Positions 16,861 through 24,908 of a DNA stretch of 64,000 nucleotides are shown here, piece after piece. The DNA lies in contig NZ_CAXBIB010000003.1 in assembly GCF_963975745.1 (NCBI RefSeq), forward strand, positions 1-64,000. The letters run 5' to 3'. The notes beneath the pieces were generated by a model. The model ran no database searches and was not told the origin of the DNA. It saw only the letters and a program-made list of their open reading frames with translations. Both the position numbers and the translations under genes were made by a program. This stretch comes from Parvibaculum sp963975745 (GTDB taxonomy: Bacteria > Pseudomonadota > Alphaproteobacteria > Parvibaculales > Parvibaculaceae). Each line of letters begins with the position of its first letter. Position 1 is the stretch's first letter.

Positions 16861-17477
16861 CTCCTGCTGCCGCCCGCTTCCTCGCCCCAGATCTGCGTCA
16901 GCCGCTGGTCGCGCCCGCAGCCCCAGCGATAATAGGCATAGCGCGCGGGGTTCTTCAGATAATAGTCCTGATGATATTGCTCGGCCGGATAGAAAGGCGC
17001 GGCATCGGCGATCTCGGTCACGATCGGGCGCTCGAAGCGGCCCGAGGCCTCGAGTTCGGCCTTCGATGCCTCGGCCTGTTCGCGTTCTTGGTCGTTGCCG
17101 ACATAGATCACGCTGCGATATTGCGGGCCGGCGTCGCAGAACTGCGCATCGGCGCGCAAGGGATCGATATTGCGCCAGAAGACATGGAGCAACTCCGCGT
17201 AGCCGATGCGCGCCGGATCGTAGATCACCGCCACGACCTCGACATGGCCACTCCGGCCCGAGGAGACTTCCCTGTAGGTCGGGTTGGGCGTCGCACCGCC
17301 CGTATAGCCCGATGTCGTGCGGATCACGCCGTCGAGCTTGTCGAAAGGCGGCTCCATGCACCAGAAGCAGCCGCCGCCGAAAATCGCCATGGCCTCGCCA
17401 GAGCCCGGCGCTTCGGCCGTGGCGGGCGTTGTGGCCAGGGCGGCCCAGAGGCCGAAAAGGATCGCAAGCCGCTTCAC
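16857..17477 (-). CDS. msrA: Peptide methionine-S-sulfoxide reductase, secreted
   Basis: A 206-residue MsrA that reduces the S form of methionine sulfoxide. The active-site motif is GCFWC with catalytic Cys37. A Sec-type signal peptide precedes it (KRLAILFGLWAALATTPATA, residues 2-21), so the mature enzyme is periplasmic. Core segments GYTGG and HQDYY are present, with the latter lying in EQYHQDYYLKNP. It is the first gene of a two-gene operon with msrB, giving repair of both diastereomers in the envelope. A GGAG-rich stretch (AGGAGAC) lies upstream of the ATG. Confidence 0.93.
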   Translation of the reverse strand: MKRLAILFGLWAALATTPATAEAPGSGEAMAIFGGGCFWCMEPPFDKLDGVIRTTSGYTGGATPNPTYREVSSGRSGHVEVVAVIYDPARIGYAELLHVFWRNIDPLRADAQFCDAGPQYRSVIYVGNDQEREQAEASKAELEASGRFERPIVTEIADAAPFYPAEQYHQDYYLKNPARYAYYRWGCGRDQRLTQIWGEEAGGSRR

Positions 17478-17649
17478 GTCGGGTCTCCTTCGGTTTCAGA
17501 TGCAGTCTACGCCGTTCCCGTCCTGGCGGCGTTCAATTCGCGTTCACGCATTTGCGAGCGCCGCGCAGGATGGAAGCCACATGGACGGCGGGGTTGTTCG
17601 CCGCTAGCATGAATGAAGTAGGGCGGTTTGATCGGGAGGAGAGGCTGCC

Positions 17650-18447
17650 ATGAGCGAAATATCGTCACAGCTGGGCGCGGCGGGCGGCCGGGACCGTTTT
17701 CCGGACGTGCGCAAGGTCCGGGCCGACGCGCCCTGGGTCTGGCTGGCGCGTGGCTGGGCCGACATGTCGAGCGTGCCGGCGCTCAGCCTCAGCTATGGCA
17801 TTGCCTTTTTCGTGATCTCGTTGTCGCTGGTCGTGGCGCTGTTCCAGTTCGATCTCGGCGCGCTGGTGCCGGTCATGGCGGCGGGCTTCCTGCTGGTCGG
17901 GCCGATGCTGGCCGTCGGCATGTATGAAGCCAGCCGCCGTATCGAGGCCGGCCTGCCGGTACGTCTGGCCGATGTCGCCTTCGTGTCGACGCGCAGCCCC
18001 ACCCAGCTCGCCTTTCTCGGCGCCATGCTGATGGGTGCGATGCTGATCTGGGTGCGCATCGCCTCGCTGCTGTTTGCCCTGTTCTTCGGATCGCAGGACA
18101 TGCCGACAATCGCCGAATTCGTGCCGGCCTTGCTGCTGACGCCGCACGGACTCGGACTGCTGGTCGTCGGTACGGCGGTCGGCGGGCTGCTGGCGCTGGT
18201 CTGTTTCGCGATCTCGGTCGTCTCGGTACCGATGCTGATGGCGCGCGATGTCGATGCGGTAACGGCGGTGCTGACCAGCATCGAAACGGTCCGGCGCAAT
18301 TTCTGGCCGATGATGATCTGGGGCTGGATCATCGCCTTCTTCACCGCGGTCGGCATTGCGACGTTCCTGCTCGGGCTGATCGTGGTCTTCCCGCTGCTCG
18401 GACATGCGACCTGGCATGCCTATCGGGATCTCGTGCGCGCGCGCTGA
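17650..18447 (+). CDS. DUF2189 integral membrane protein
   Basis: A 265-residue inner-membrane protein with six predicted helices. The N-terminal cytoplasmic segment is followed by a helix pair at about residues 45-100, another at 115-140, and the family-typical C-terminal region. The segment VVSVPMLMARDVDAVTAVLT and the ending LLGHATWHAYRDLVR are characteristic of DUF2189. No enzymatic motif is present. Members are often encoded near cytochrome oxidase or oxygen-linked genes; here it converges on ccoS with a six-base gap. The GGAGGAGAGG ribosome binding site is strong. Function is unknown. Confidence 0.82.
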   Translation: MSEISSQLGAAGGRDRFPDVRKVRADAPWVWLARGWADMSSVPALSLSYGIAFFVISLSLVVALFQFDLGALVPVMAAGFLLVGPMLAVGMYEASRRIEAGLPVRLADVAFVSTRSPTQLAFLGAMLMGAMLIWVRIASLLFALFFGSQDMPTIAEFVPALLLTPHGLGLLVVGTAVGGLLALVCFAISVVSVPMLMARDVDAVTAVLTSIETVRRNFWPMMIWGWIIAFFTAVGIATFLLGLIVVFPLLGHATWHAYRDLVRAR

Positions 18448-18453
18448 TGATCG

Positions 18454-18642
18454 TCAGTCGTCCGGCCGGTCGTCGTCCGGCCGGTCCTGATACGGACGGT
18501 CGTCGTCATCGTCGAAGAGTATGCGTTGGGCCGCGCCTTCGAGGTCGTCATACTGGCCGCTCTTGAGCGACCAGAGAAAGGCCGCGAGGCCGAGCAGGCC
18601 GAGCAGCAGCGCCGCTGGAATCAGAAACACAAGAATGTTCAT
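18454..18642 (-). CDS. ccoS: cbb3 oxidase maturation protein CcoS
   Basis: A 62-residue protein with one membrane helix (about residues 4-24) followed by the CcoS motif FLWSLKSGQYDDLEGAAQRIL. The tail is strikingly acidic, with DDDDDRP followed by repeats of the type DRPDD. CcoS is needed for cofactor insertion into cbb3-type cytochrome oxidase. It overlaps the end of ccoI by four bases and closes the ccoGHIS operon. The Asp-rich tail is longer than in most CcoS proteins. Confidence 0.93.
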   Translation of the reverse strand: MNILVFLIPAALLLGLLGLAAFLWSLKSGQYDDLEGAAQRILFDDDDDRPYQDRPDDDRPDD

Positions 18643-20861
18643 GGTTGCTGCGCGGCCTTGCCGCGCCGGTTCAGCCGCAGCGCATTTCCGATCACCGTGA
18701 TCGAGGAGCTGGACATCGCGATGGCCGCGACCAGCGGCGTCACGAAGCCGGCAACGGCCAGCGGTACGGCGACGGCGTTGTAGGCAAGCGCCAGGCCGAA
18801 ATTCTCGAACACCAGCCGGCGCGATTTCAGGGCCACCTCGATCGTCTCGATGACAGGTGCAAGCCGCGCGCCCTGGAAGATGAAGTCGGCCGCCGTCTGG
18901 CTGACATCGGCGGCATCGGCCGGCGAGATCGACACATGCGCCGCGCGCAACGCCGGGGCATCATTGAGGCCGTCGCCGATCATCAGCACCGTGCGGCCGT
19001 CGCGGGCCAGCGCCTCGAGCCGGGCAATCTTTTCGGCCGGCCGTGCGCCGGCGCGCCATTCGGCGATGCCCAGCGTCTCGGCCGCCGCCCGCACCGCCGG
19101 TTCGCGGTCGCCCGACAGCAGTTCGACGGCAAAGCCCTTGCGTTTCAGCGCGCCGATCGCCGCTGCCGCATCGGGCCGCAGCGTGTCGGCGAAACGAAAA
19201 CACACTGGTTGGGCGCCGCCGCGACGCAGCCAGAGCTCGGGGCCGGCATGGCGTTCGGTGTCGTTACGTCCGGCGCCGGCAAAATCGGCATTGCCGAGGC
19301 GGATGATTTCGCCGAACAGCCGCGCTTCCAGGCCCATGCCCGGGACTTCATCGACATCGGTCAATGCGACGGCCGGGCAGTCGCTGCCGGCCTCGGCCAG
19401 CGCGCGGGACAGCGGATGGCGGCTCTGCCGCGCCAGCGCGACGGCCAGCGCCAGATCGGCACTGGCAACATCGCCGGCATTGATCAGTTGCGGCCGGCCG
19501 AGTGTCAGCGTGCCGGTCTTGTCGAAGACGACGGTGTCGATCTGGGCCAGGCGTTCGAGTGCATCGGCCGCCTTGACGAAGACGCCCTGACGTATCAGGC
19601 GTCCCGTCGCCACCACCTGCACCACCGGGACCGCAAGGCCGAGCGCGCAGGGACAGGTGATGATCAGCACGGCGATCGCATGGGTCAGCGCGGTTTCCCA
19701 ATGGGCGCCGAGCCAGAACCAGAGAATCATCGTGGCAAAGGCCATGATGTGGACCGCGGGCGAATAGATGCGGGCCGCACGGTCGGCGATGCGCACATAG
19801 CGGGCGCGGCCCTGTTCGGCCGATTCCATCAGCCGCACGATTTCGGCCAGCAGCGAATCGTCGTCGCGCTTGGTCACGCGCATGGTCAGCGGTGCGCCGA
19901 TATTCAGCGTGCCGGCAAAGACCGCCGATCCGGGTTTGACCGCTTCGGGCAGGCTCTCGCCGGTCACCAGGCTCGTGTCGATGTCGCTGGTGCCCGTCAG
20001 GATTTCGCCATCGGCCGGAATGCGCGCACCGGCCGCGATGGCGAGGCGCATGCCGGGTTCGACATTCTCGACGGCGACCGAACGCAGCGCGCCGTCCGGA
20101 CCGATCACGGTCGCAGCGGTTGCGCGCAGGCCGAGCAGGTTCTGGGCGGCCGAACAGGCGCGGGCGCGTGCCTGCATGTCGAGATAGCGCCCGATCAGCA
20201 GGAAGAAGAGCAGGGTCACGCTGGCATCGAAATAGACATGCCGGGCATTGACGATGGTCTGCACCAGGCTCATCGAGGTTGCCAGGATGACCGCCAGCGC
20301 GATCGGTACATCCATGTTCATCGTGCCGGCGCGGAGCGCCTTCAGTGCCGAACGAAAGAAGGGCTGGCCGGCATAGGCCACGGCCGGCAATGCGATCAAT
20401 GCCGATACCCAATGGAAGAAGGCGCGCGTCGTCTCGTCCATGTCGGTGACGAGCCCCGACCAGACCGAGACCGAGACCAGCATCACATTGGCGGCCGCGA
20501 AACCGGCCACGCCCATGGCGCGCAGCAGCGATTTCATTTCGCTCTCGTCGAGTGCCGCGGCGAGTCTGGAATCGAAGGGAACGGCCGCGAAGCCGACCTC
20601 GGCCAGCCGTGCGACGATTGCGTCGGCCTTCAGCTTGCGCGGATCCCAGCGCACGGCGACGCGCTTTGTCGACAGATTGGCGCGGGCATATTCGACGCCG
20701 GGAAGTTCATGCAGCCCGCGTTCGACCTTGCGCAGGCAGCCGGCACAATGCATGTCCTGCACCACGAGATCGAGGCGTGCCCGGCCGCCCGGCGCGTCGC
20801 GGACAAACAGGCCGGGGTCGGGTCTTGCGGGATCGAGCATTGCCTCGGCGGCATGGCTCAT
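18639..20861 (-). CDS. ccoI: Copper-transporting P-type ATPase CcoI/FixI
   Basis: A 740-residue P1B-type ATPase. The N-terminal heavy-metal-binding domain has MHCAGC (Cys39, Cys42). The transmembrane metal site is CPC (residues 403-405), the phosphorylated Asp is Asp447 in DKTGTLT, and the hinge motif GDGLNDAPAL follows. In the cbb3 context it moves copper outward for assembly of the CuB centre of CcoN. It overlaps ccoH upstream and ccoS downstream by four bases each. The long acidic N-terminus (about 25 residues before the metal domain) is ordinary for FixI proteins. Confidence 0.95.
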   Translation of the reverse strand: MSHAAEAMLDPARPDPGLFVRDAPGGRARLDLVVQDMHCAGCLRKVERGLHELPGVEYARANLSTKRVAVRWDPRKLKADAIVARLAEVGFAAVPFDSRLAAALDESEMKSLLRAMGVAGFAAANVMLVSVSVWSGLVTDMDETTRAFFHWVSALIALPAVAYAGQPFFRSALKALRAGTMNMDVPIALAVILATSMSLVQTIVNARHVYFDASVTLLFFLLIGRYLDMQARARACSAAQNLLGLRATAATVIGPDGALRSVAVENVEPGMRLAIAAGARIPADGEILTGTSDIDTSLVTGESLPEAVKPGSAVFAGTLNIGAPLTMRVTKRDDDSLLAEIVRLMESAEQGRARYVRIADRAARIYSPAVHIMAFATMILWFWLGAHWETALTHAIAVLIITCPCALGLAVPVVQVVATGRLIRQGVFVKAADALERLAQIDTVVFDKTGTLTLGRPQLINAGDVASADLALAVALARQSRHPLSRALAEAGSDCPAVALTDVDEVPGMGLEARLFGEIIRLGNADFAGAGRNDTERHAGPELWLRRGGAQPVCFRFADTLRPDAAAAIGALKRKGFAVELLSGDREPAVRAAAETLGIAEWRAGARPAEKIARLEALARDGRTVLMIGDGLNDAPALRAAHVSISPADAADVSQTAADFIFQGARLAPVIETIEVALKSRRLVFENFGLALAYNAVAVPLAVAGFVTPLVAAIAMSSSSITVIGNALRLNRRGKAAQQP

Positions 20862-21391
20862 CTGCTGGGTTCCCGGGTAATGATGACGCGCTCTTCCTGC
20901 ACGAAAGTCTCGCCGGCCGGACCTTGCGCCGCGATCCGGATCAGCCAGTTGCCGTCATGGGCGAGATTGAAAACCGTTTCATAGATACCCGTCTTCGTCT
21001 CCGCCAGCGGCAGACGCTGATCCTCGCCGGCCGCGACCGGCCGCCAGAACAGCCCGTCGACCTTCAGGCCGCTCAGCGGCGCGCCATCGGCGGCAGCAAA
21101 GGCAACGGTCAGCCGTGTGCCGCCCGCCGATGCCGGACCGGTCGCGATGGCCGCGGTCCAGCCGAGGCGGCGTTGCGCGTCCATCTGTTCAAGCAGGTGA
21201 TTATAGGCGCGGCCCTTCTGATAGGCGCCCTCGACCTCCACGCCGTCGAATGTCGAAAGCGCCGCATAGATGAAGTAGCCGTTGACTGCGAAGACAATAC
21301 CGAAAAATGCAATGAAGGAGGCCAGCACATGCCGGCCGGTCCAGGTGCCGAAGCGACTGCCGGGCGGGGCGTCATGCTTTCCTGTCGTCAT
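20858..21391 (-). CDS. ccoH: cbb3 oxidase assembly protein CcoH/FixH
   Basis: A 177-residue single-pass membrane protein. The segment GRHVLASFIAFFGIVFAVNGYFIY (residues about 18-41) is the FixH membrane helix. The rest is periplasmic and includes NHLLEQMDAQRRLGW-type and DGNWLIRIAAQGP segments typical of FixH. It is needed for stable assembly of the oxidase and works next to the copper pump CcoI. It overlaps ccoG and ccoI by four bases each, so the four assembly genes are translationally coupled. Confidence 0.92.
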   Translation of the reverse strand: MTTGKHDAPPGSRFGTWTGRHVLASFIAFFGIVFAVNGYFIYAALSTFDGVEVEGAYQKGRAYNHLLEQMDAQRRLGWTAAIATGPASAGGTRLTVAFAAADGAPLSGLKVDGLFWRPVAAGEDQRLPLAETKTGIYETVFNLAHDGNWLIRIAAQGPAGETFVQEERVIITREPSR

Positions 21392-22929
21392 TGCGCGGGT
21401 CCCCTGAAGCTCGATTCGCGTTCGACCCGCTGGCCGCTTGCGAGATCGGTGGCGACAAATGTCAGCATGCCTTCGCCGCCGCGCAGTCCGTCCAGATGTT
21501 CGGCCGGCAGGCTGACGAAAAAGCGGGCCGTCCGCAGCGTATCGATTCCGACGACGACCGTCGAACCTTCCTCGCCGGCAAGGGCGGGTCTTGAGAGAAC
21601 CGCGCCGTCGAGTCCTTCGACGTCGATGCGGAAGATGCGCTCCTCATGTTCCTTGTTGACGATCTTCAGCTCGTAGCCGTTGCGAATGCTGCCGTCGGCG
21701 AGCGTGACGAAAAGCGGATTGCGGTCGGGCAGGACGCTGAGTTCGAGCGTCGAACGGTTGATCAGCGCGATCAGCATGATCAGGCCGACAATCGCCAGCG
21801 CCGCCATATAGACGATCGTGCGCGGGCGCAGCAGGCTGAGACGTTGCGGTTCCCCGGCCTGGCGGCGCTCCTGGTTCCTGAGGGTGTCGTAGGCGATCAG
21901 CCCGCGCGGCCGCTCGACCCGGTCCATGATCGCGTCGCAGGCATCGATGCAAAGCGCACACTGGATGCATTCGAGCTGCATGCCGTCGCGAATGTCGATG
22001 CCCATCGGGCAGACGGCGACGCACTGACCGCAATCGATGCAGTCGCCGCGGCCCTCCCAGCTCGTCCCCTTCTTGTGGGCCCCCCGCGGCTCGCCGCGAT
22101 CTTCCTTGTAGGAGACCAGCAGCGATTCCTCGTCGAACATCGCGCCCTGAATGCGCGGCCAGGGGCACATGTAGATGCAGACCTGCTCGCGGGCCAGGCC
22201 GCCCAGCAGATAGGTCGTCGAGGCGAAGATGGCGATCGAGATATAGGCGATCGGCGGCGCCTCGAACCGGGCGAGATCGACGGCAAGTGTCGGCGCATCG
22301 GCAAAATAGAAGACCCAGGCACCGCCGGTCGCCAGCGCAATCAGGATCCAGACCAGGTGCTTGGCGGCCTTGCGCGCCAGCTTGCCGGCGCTCCAGGGCG
22401 ACCGGTCGAGACGAATGCGTGCCGAGCGGTCGCCTTCGAAGAAGCGTTCGACGTGAATGAAGAGATCGGTCCAGACCGTCTGCGGGCAGGTGTAGCCGCA
22501 CCAGACGCGGCCGGCGAGACTGGTCACGAGGAACAGCGTCAGCGACGCAAGAATCAGGAGGCCGGTGATGTAGTAGAATTCCTGCGGCCATATCTCCAGA
22601 AAGAAGAAATAGAATCGCCGCGACGGGAAATCGAGCAGGACCGCCTGGTCGGGGAGTCCGGCGCCGCGGTCCCAGCGCAGCCATGGCGTGACGTAATAGA
22701 TCGTCAGCGTCAGCGCCATGATGATCCATTTCAGCCGGCGGAACGTGCCGCCGACCAGTTTCGGATATATCTTGACGCGGCTGGCATAGAGCGAGCGGTT
22801 CTTTTCGGCGTTGACGGCGGTATATCGCTCGCCGTCGTCGCCATGCGGATTGGCCGCACGGACATTGCCCGCCGCTTCGGCGGCGAGACGTTCGAGATTG
22901 CTAATAGAGGTTGTGGCGCTGTCGGCCAT
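21388..22929 (-). CDS. ccoG: cbb3 oxidase accessory iron-sulfur protein CcoG/FixG
   Basis: A 513-residue membrane protein with five predicted helices. A polyferredoxin domain between them has two 4Fe-4S cysteine sets, CIDCGQCVAVCP and CIQCALCIDACD. An upstream pair of cysteines in VWCGYTCPQTVW matches the copper- and redox-related motif of CcoG. The C-terminal domain (about residues 370-513) is an Ig-like periplasmic fold. CcoG reduces Cu(II) to Cu(I) for cbb3 assembly in Rhodobacter-type bacteria. It begins the ccoGHIS operon, 135 bases downstream of the ccoP stop. Confidence 0.94.
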   Translation of the reverse strand: MADSATTSISNLERLAAEAAGNVRAANPHGDDGERYTAVNAEKNRSLYASRVKIYPKLVGGTFRRLKWIIMALTLTIYYVTPWLRWDRGAGLPDQAVLLDFPSRRFYFFFLEIWPQEFYYITGLLILASLTLFLVTSLAGRVWCGYTCPQTVWTDLFIHVERFFEGDRSARIRLDRSPWSAGKLARKAAKHLVWILIALATGGAWVFYFADAPTLAVDLARFEAPPIAYISIAIFASTTYLLGGLAREQVCIYMCPWPRIQGAMFDEESLLVSYKEDRGEPRGAHKKGTSWEGRGDCIDCGQCVAVCPMGIDIRDGMQLECIQCALCIDACDAIMDRVERPRGLIAYDTLRNQERRQAGEPQRLSLLRPRTIVYMAALAIVGLIMLIALINRSTLELSVLPDRNPLFVTLADGSIRNGYELKIVNKEHEERIFRIDVEGLDGAVLSRPALAGEEGSTVVVGIDTLRTARFFVSLPAEHLDGLRGGEGMLTFVATDLASGQRVERESSFRGPAQ

Positions 22930-23064
22930 TTTCTACTCACGCGGCGCTTGCAAAACAGTATACGCCGACGCCGCCCGTCCGTCATTCGCAGCAAGCGGAC
23001 GGGGCAATCGCGGGTGGCGACAGACAGTCCGCCGCCACCGCAATGGTTCCTCGGAGCGCGGCGT
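22930..23064. other. ccoP-ccoG intergenic region with inverted repeats
   Basis: The gap between the structural and assembly cbb3 genes holds two inverted repeats. CCCGTCCG pairs with CGGACGGG at about 22976-23001, and GGTGGCG pairs with CGCCACC at about 23014-23040. Neither is followed by a T-run. They may attenuate or process the transcript between the two halves of the cluster. I see no FNR/FixK consensus in the gap. Confidence 0.4.
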
Positions 23065-23955
23065 CTACTCGCCGCCTCCCAGAGAATGAACATACAGCGT
23101 CAGCGCGTTGATCGTGCCCTCATCGAGCCGTCCGCCCCAAGCTGGCATGACGCCGCTGCGTCCGTTTGACACGGATTCGATGATCGATGCGCGTTCGCCG
23201 CCGTAAAGCCAGACGGCATCGGTCAGATTCGGTGCCCCCAGCTCACGGATACCCTCGCCATCCGCCCCGTGGCAGGTCACGCATTGCTCGCCGAATATCT
23301 CGGCACCGCGCGTTGCCGCTTCGGCGTCGTCGGCGCGGCCGGACAGGGCGAGCACGAATTCCGCCACATCGGCAATTTCCCGGCGTGTCAGTATGCCATC
23401 GCGGCCATAGGCCATCATGACGTTCTGGCGGGTTTCGTCATCGGCTTCCCAGCGGATGCCGTGGGTCAGCGTATAGCGGATATCTTCCAGCGTGCCGCCC
23501 CAGAGCCAGACGTCGTCATTGAGATTGGGGAAGCCCCATGAGCCCTGGGCGCCCGAACCGTGACATGGCGCGCAATTGTCGCCGAAGGCCGCCTTGCCAG
23601 CCGCAAGGCTCACTTCCATCAGCGCCGGATCGGCGGCTACCTCTTCGAGCGCCAGCGTGGCGATCTGCTGCATTTCGTCGGCACGTCCTTCAGCCACGGC
23701 ACCAAGCTCGCGTGTCACGATTTCACGCTGGTCATAGCCGATCACGCCCTTCGTGTAGGTCCAGCCCTCCGTCGAAAGATAGGGCCAGGCCGGCATCACG
23801 ACCCAATAGGCGAACGACCAGATGATGCAGGCATAGAAGGTGTAGAGCCACCATTTCGGCATCGGATTGTCGAGTTCGCGGATACCGTCCCATTCGTGAC
23901 CGGTGGTCTCGACGCCCGTGACGTCGTCAATTTCGTTTTTCGGGCTATCGCTCAT
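23065..23955 (-). CDS. ccoP: cbb3 oxidase diheme subunit CcoP/FixP
   Basis: A 296-residue subunit. It has one membrane helix (about residues 37-56; WWLYTFYACIIWSFAYW) and two c-type cytochrome domains with heme motifs CAPCH (Cys128-His132) and CVTCH (Cys225-His229). It passes electrons from soluble cytochrome c towards CcoO and CcoN. The distal methionine ligands probably lie in VMMAYGR and GVMPAWGG. It overlaps ccoQ by four bases. The N-terminal sequence DVTGVETTGHEWDGI is the standard CcoP start. Confidence 0.95.
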   Translation of the reverse strand: MSDSPKNEIDDVTGVETTGHEWDGIRELDNPMPKWWLYTFYACIIWSFAYWVVMPAWPYLSTEGWTYTKGVIGYDQREIVTRELGAVAEGRADEMQQIATLALEEVAADPALMEVSLAAGKAAFGDNCAPCHGSGAQGSWGFPNLNDDVWLWGGTLEDIRYTLTHGIRWEADDETRQNVMMAYGRDGILTRREIADVAEFVLALSGRADDAEAATRGAEIFGEQCVTCHGADGEGIRELGAPNLTDAVWLYGGERASIIESVSNGRSGVMPAWGGRLDEGTINALTLYVHSLGGGE

Positions 23956-24158
23956 TTCTTTGCCTCCATGCGGTCACCCGCCTTGTCTTCGGGTCCGTCG
24001 CCGTCCTGGAGCGGCAAGCGCGCCAGCCTGTCGAAGGTCTGCTTGTTGCCGGGACGCAATGCGTAGACCAGCACCATGGCGAACAGCACCATCATCAGCA
24101 CCAGACCGCCGGCGCCCGCCCATGTCCGTACCAGTGAATAGGTTGTTTCGGGTTCCAT
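23952..24158 (-). CDS. ccoQ: cbb3 oxidase subunit CcoQ/FixQ
   Basis: A 68-residue single-helix protein. The helix (about residues 15-35) contains GGLVLMMVLFAMVLVYALRPG, ending in the family-typical RPGNK. The cytoplasmic tail is charged. CcoQ stabilises the complex and the CcoP association. It sits between ccoO and ccoP, overlapping ccoP by four bases. The tail of about 30 residues is a little longer than usual. Confidence 0.9.
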   Translation of the reverse strand: MEPETTYSLVRTWAGAGGLVLMMVLFAMVLVYALRPGNKQTFDRLARLPLQDGDGPEDKAGDRMEAKK

Positions 24159-24166
24159 CTGGCGGC

Positions 24167-24898
24167 CTATTGCTTGAAGTCGGTGGATTCGTAGGCGTTG
24201 AAATCGACCAGCGTGCCCAGCATCTGCAGATAGGCGACCAGCGCATCGAGTTCGGAGATCACCGCCGGGTTGCCGTCGAAGTCGCGGGCAAGAGCCTTCG
24301 GATAGCGCTGCATCAACTCGTCCGTATCGGCAAAAGGCGTTGCCTGGGCCTCGAGATCGGCCTTGGCGTTCTCGATCGCCGCGGCGTCATACGGCACACC
24401 GGCGATCGACAGGGCCTTCAAGGCGCCGCCGATATTGCGGTAGTCGAGCGGCGTCTCCGCCAGGAAGGGATAACCCGGCATCACCGATTCCGGGACCACG
24501 GAACGCGGGTCGGCCATATGCAGGCGGTGCCATTCGTCCGAATACTTGCCGCCAACACGGGCCAGATCCGGACCGGTCCGCTTCGAGCCCCACTGGAAGG
24601 GATGGTCGTATTTGCTCTCGGCGGCCAGCGAGTAGTGCCCGTAGCGCTCGACCTCCGAGCGCAGCGAGCGGATCATCTTGCTGTGGCAGGCGTAGCAGCC
24701 TTCGCGGATATAGATGTTGCGGCCGGCCAGTTCGAGCGGGCTGTAGGGACGAACGCCCTTGACGTCCTCGATGGTGCTCTTGATCAGGAAGGTCGGCACG
24801 ATCTCGACGAGACCGCCGATGGCGACGACGATCAGCGTCAGCACCAGCAGCAGCATCGGGCTCTTTTCGATCGTGGCGTGTGTGAACTTCTTTTTCAT
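24167..24898 (-). CDS. ccoO: cbb3 oxidase monoheme subunit CcoO/FixO
   Basis: A 243-residue c-type cytochrome subunit. The N-terminal helix (about residues 14-36) anchors a periplasmic domain with the heme motif CYACH (Cys68-His72) in the CcoO-typical context NIYIREGCYACHS. The distal ligand is probably in SVMPGYPFL. An in-frame extension upstream overlaps the end of ccoN and is rejected, because MKKKFTHATIEKSP is the normal CcoO start. The ten-base gap to ccoN supports co-transcription. Confidence 0.95.
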   Translation of the reverse strand: MKKKFTHATIEKSPMLLLVLTLIVVAIGGLVEIVPTFLIKSTIEDVKGVRPYSPLELAGRNIYIREGCYACHSKMIRSLRSEVERYGHYSLAAESKYDHPFQWGSKRTGPDLARVGGKYSDEWHRLHMADPRSVVPESVMPGYPFLAETPLDYRNIGGALKALSIAGVPYDAAAIENAKADLEAQATPFADTDELMQRYPKALARDFDGNPAVISELDALVAYLQMLGTLVDFNAYESTDFKQ

Positions 24899-24908
24899 CG
24901 GGTCCCCC

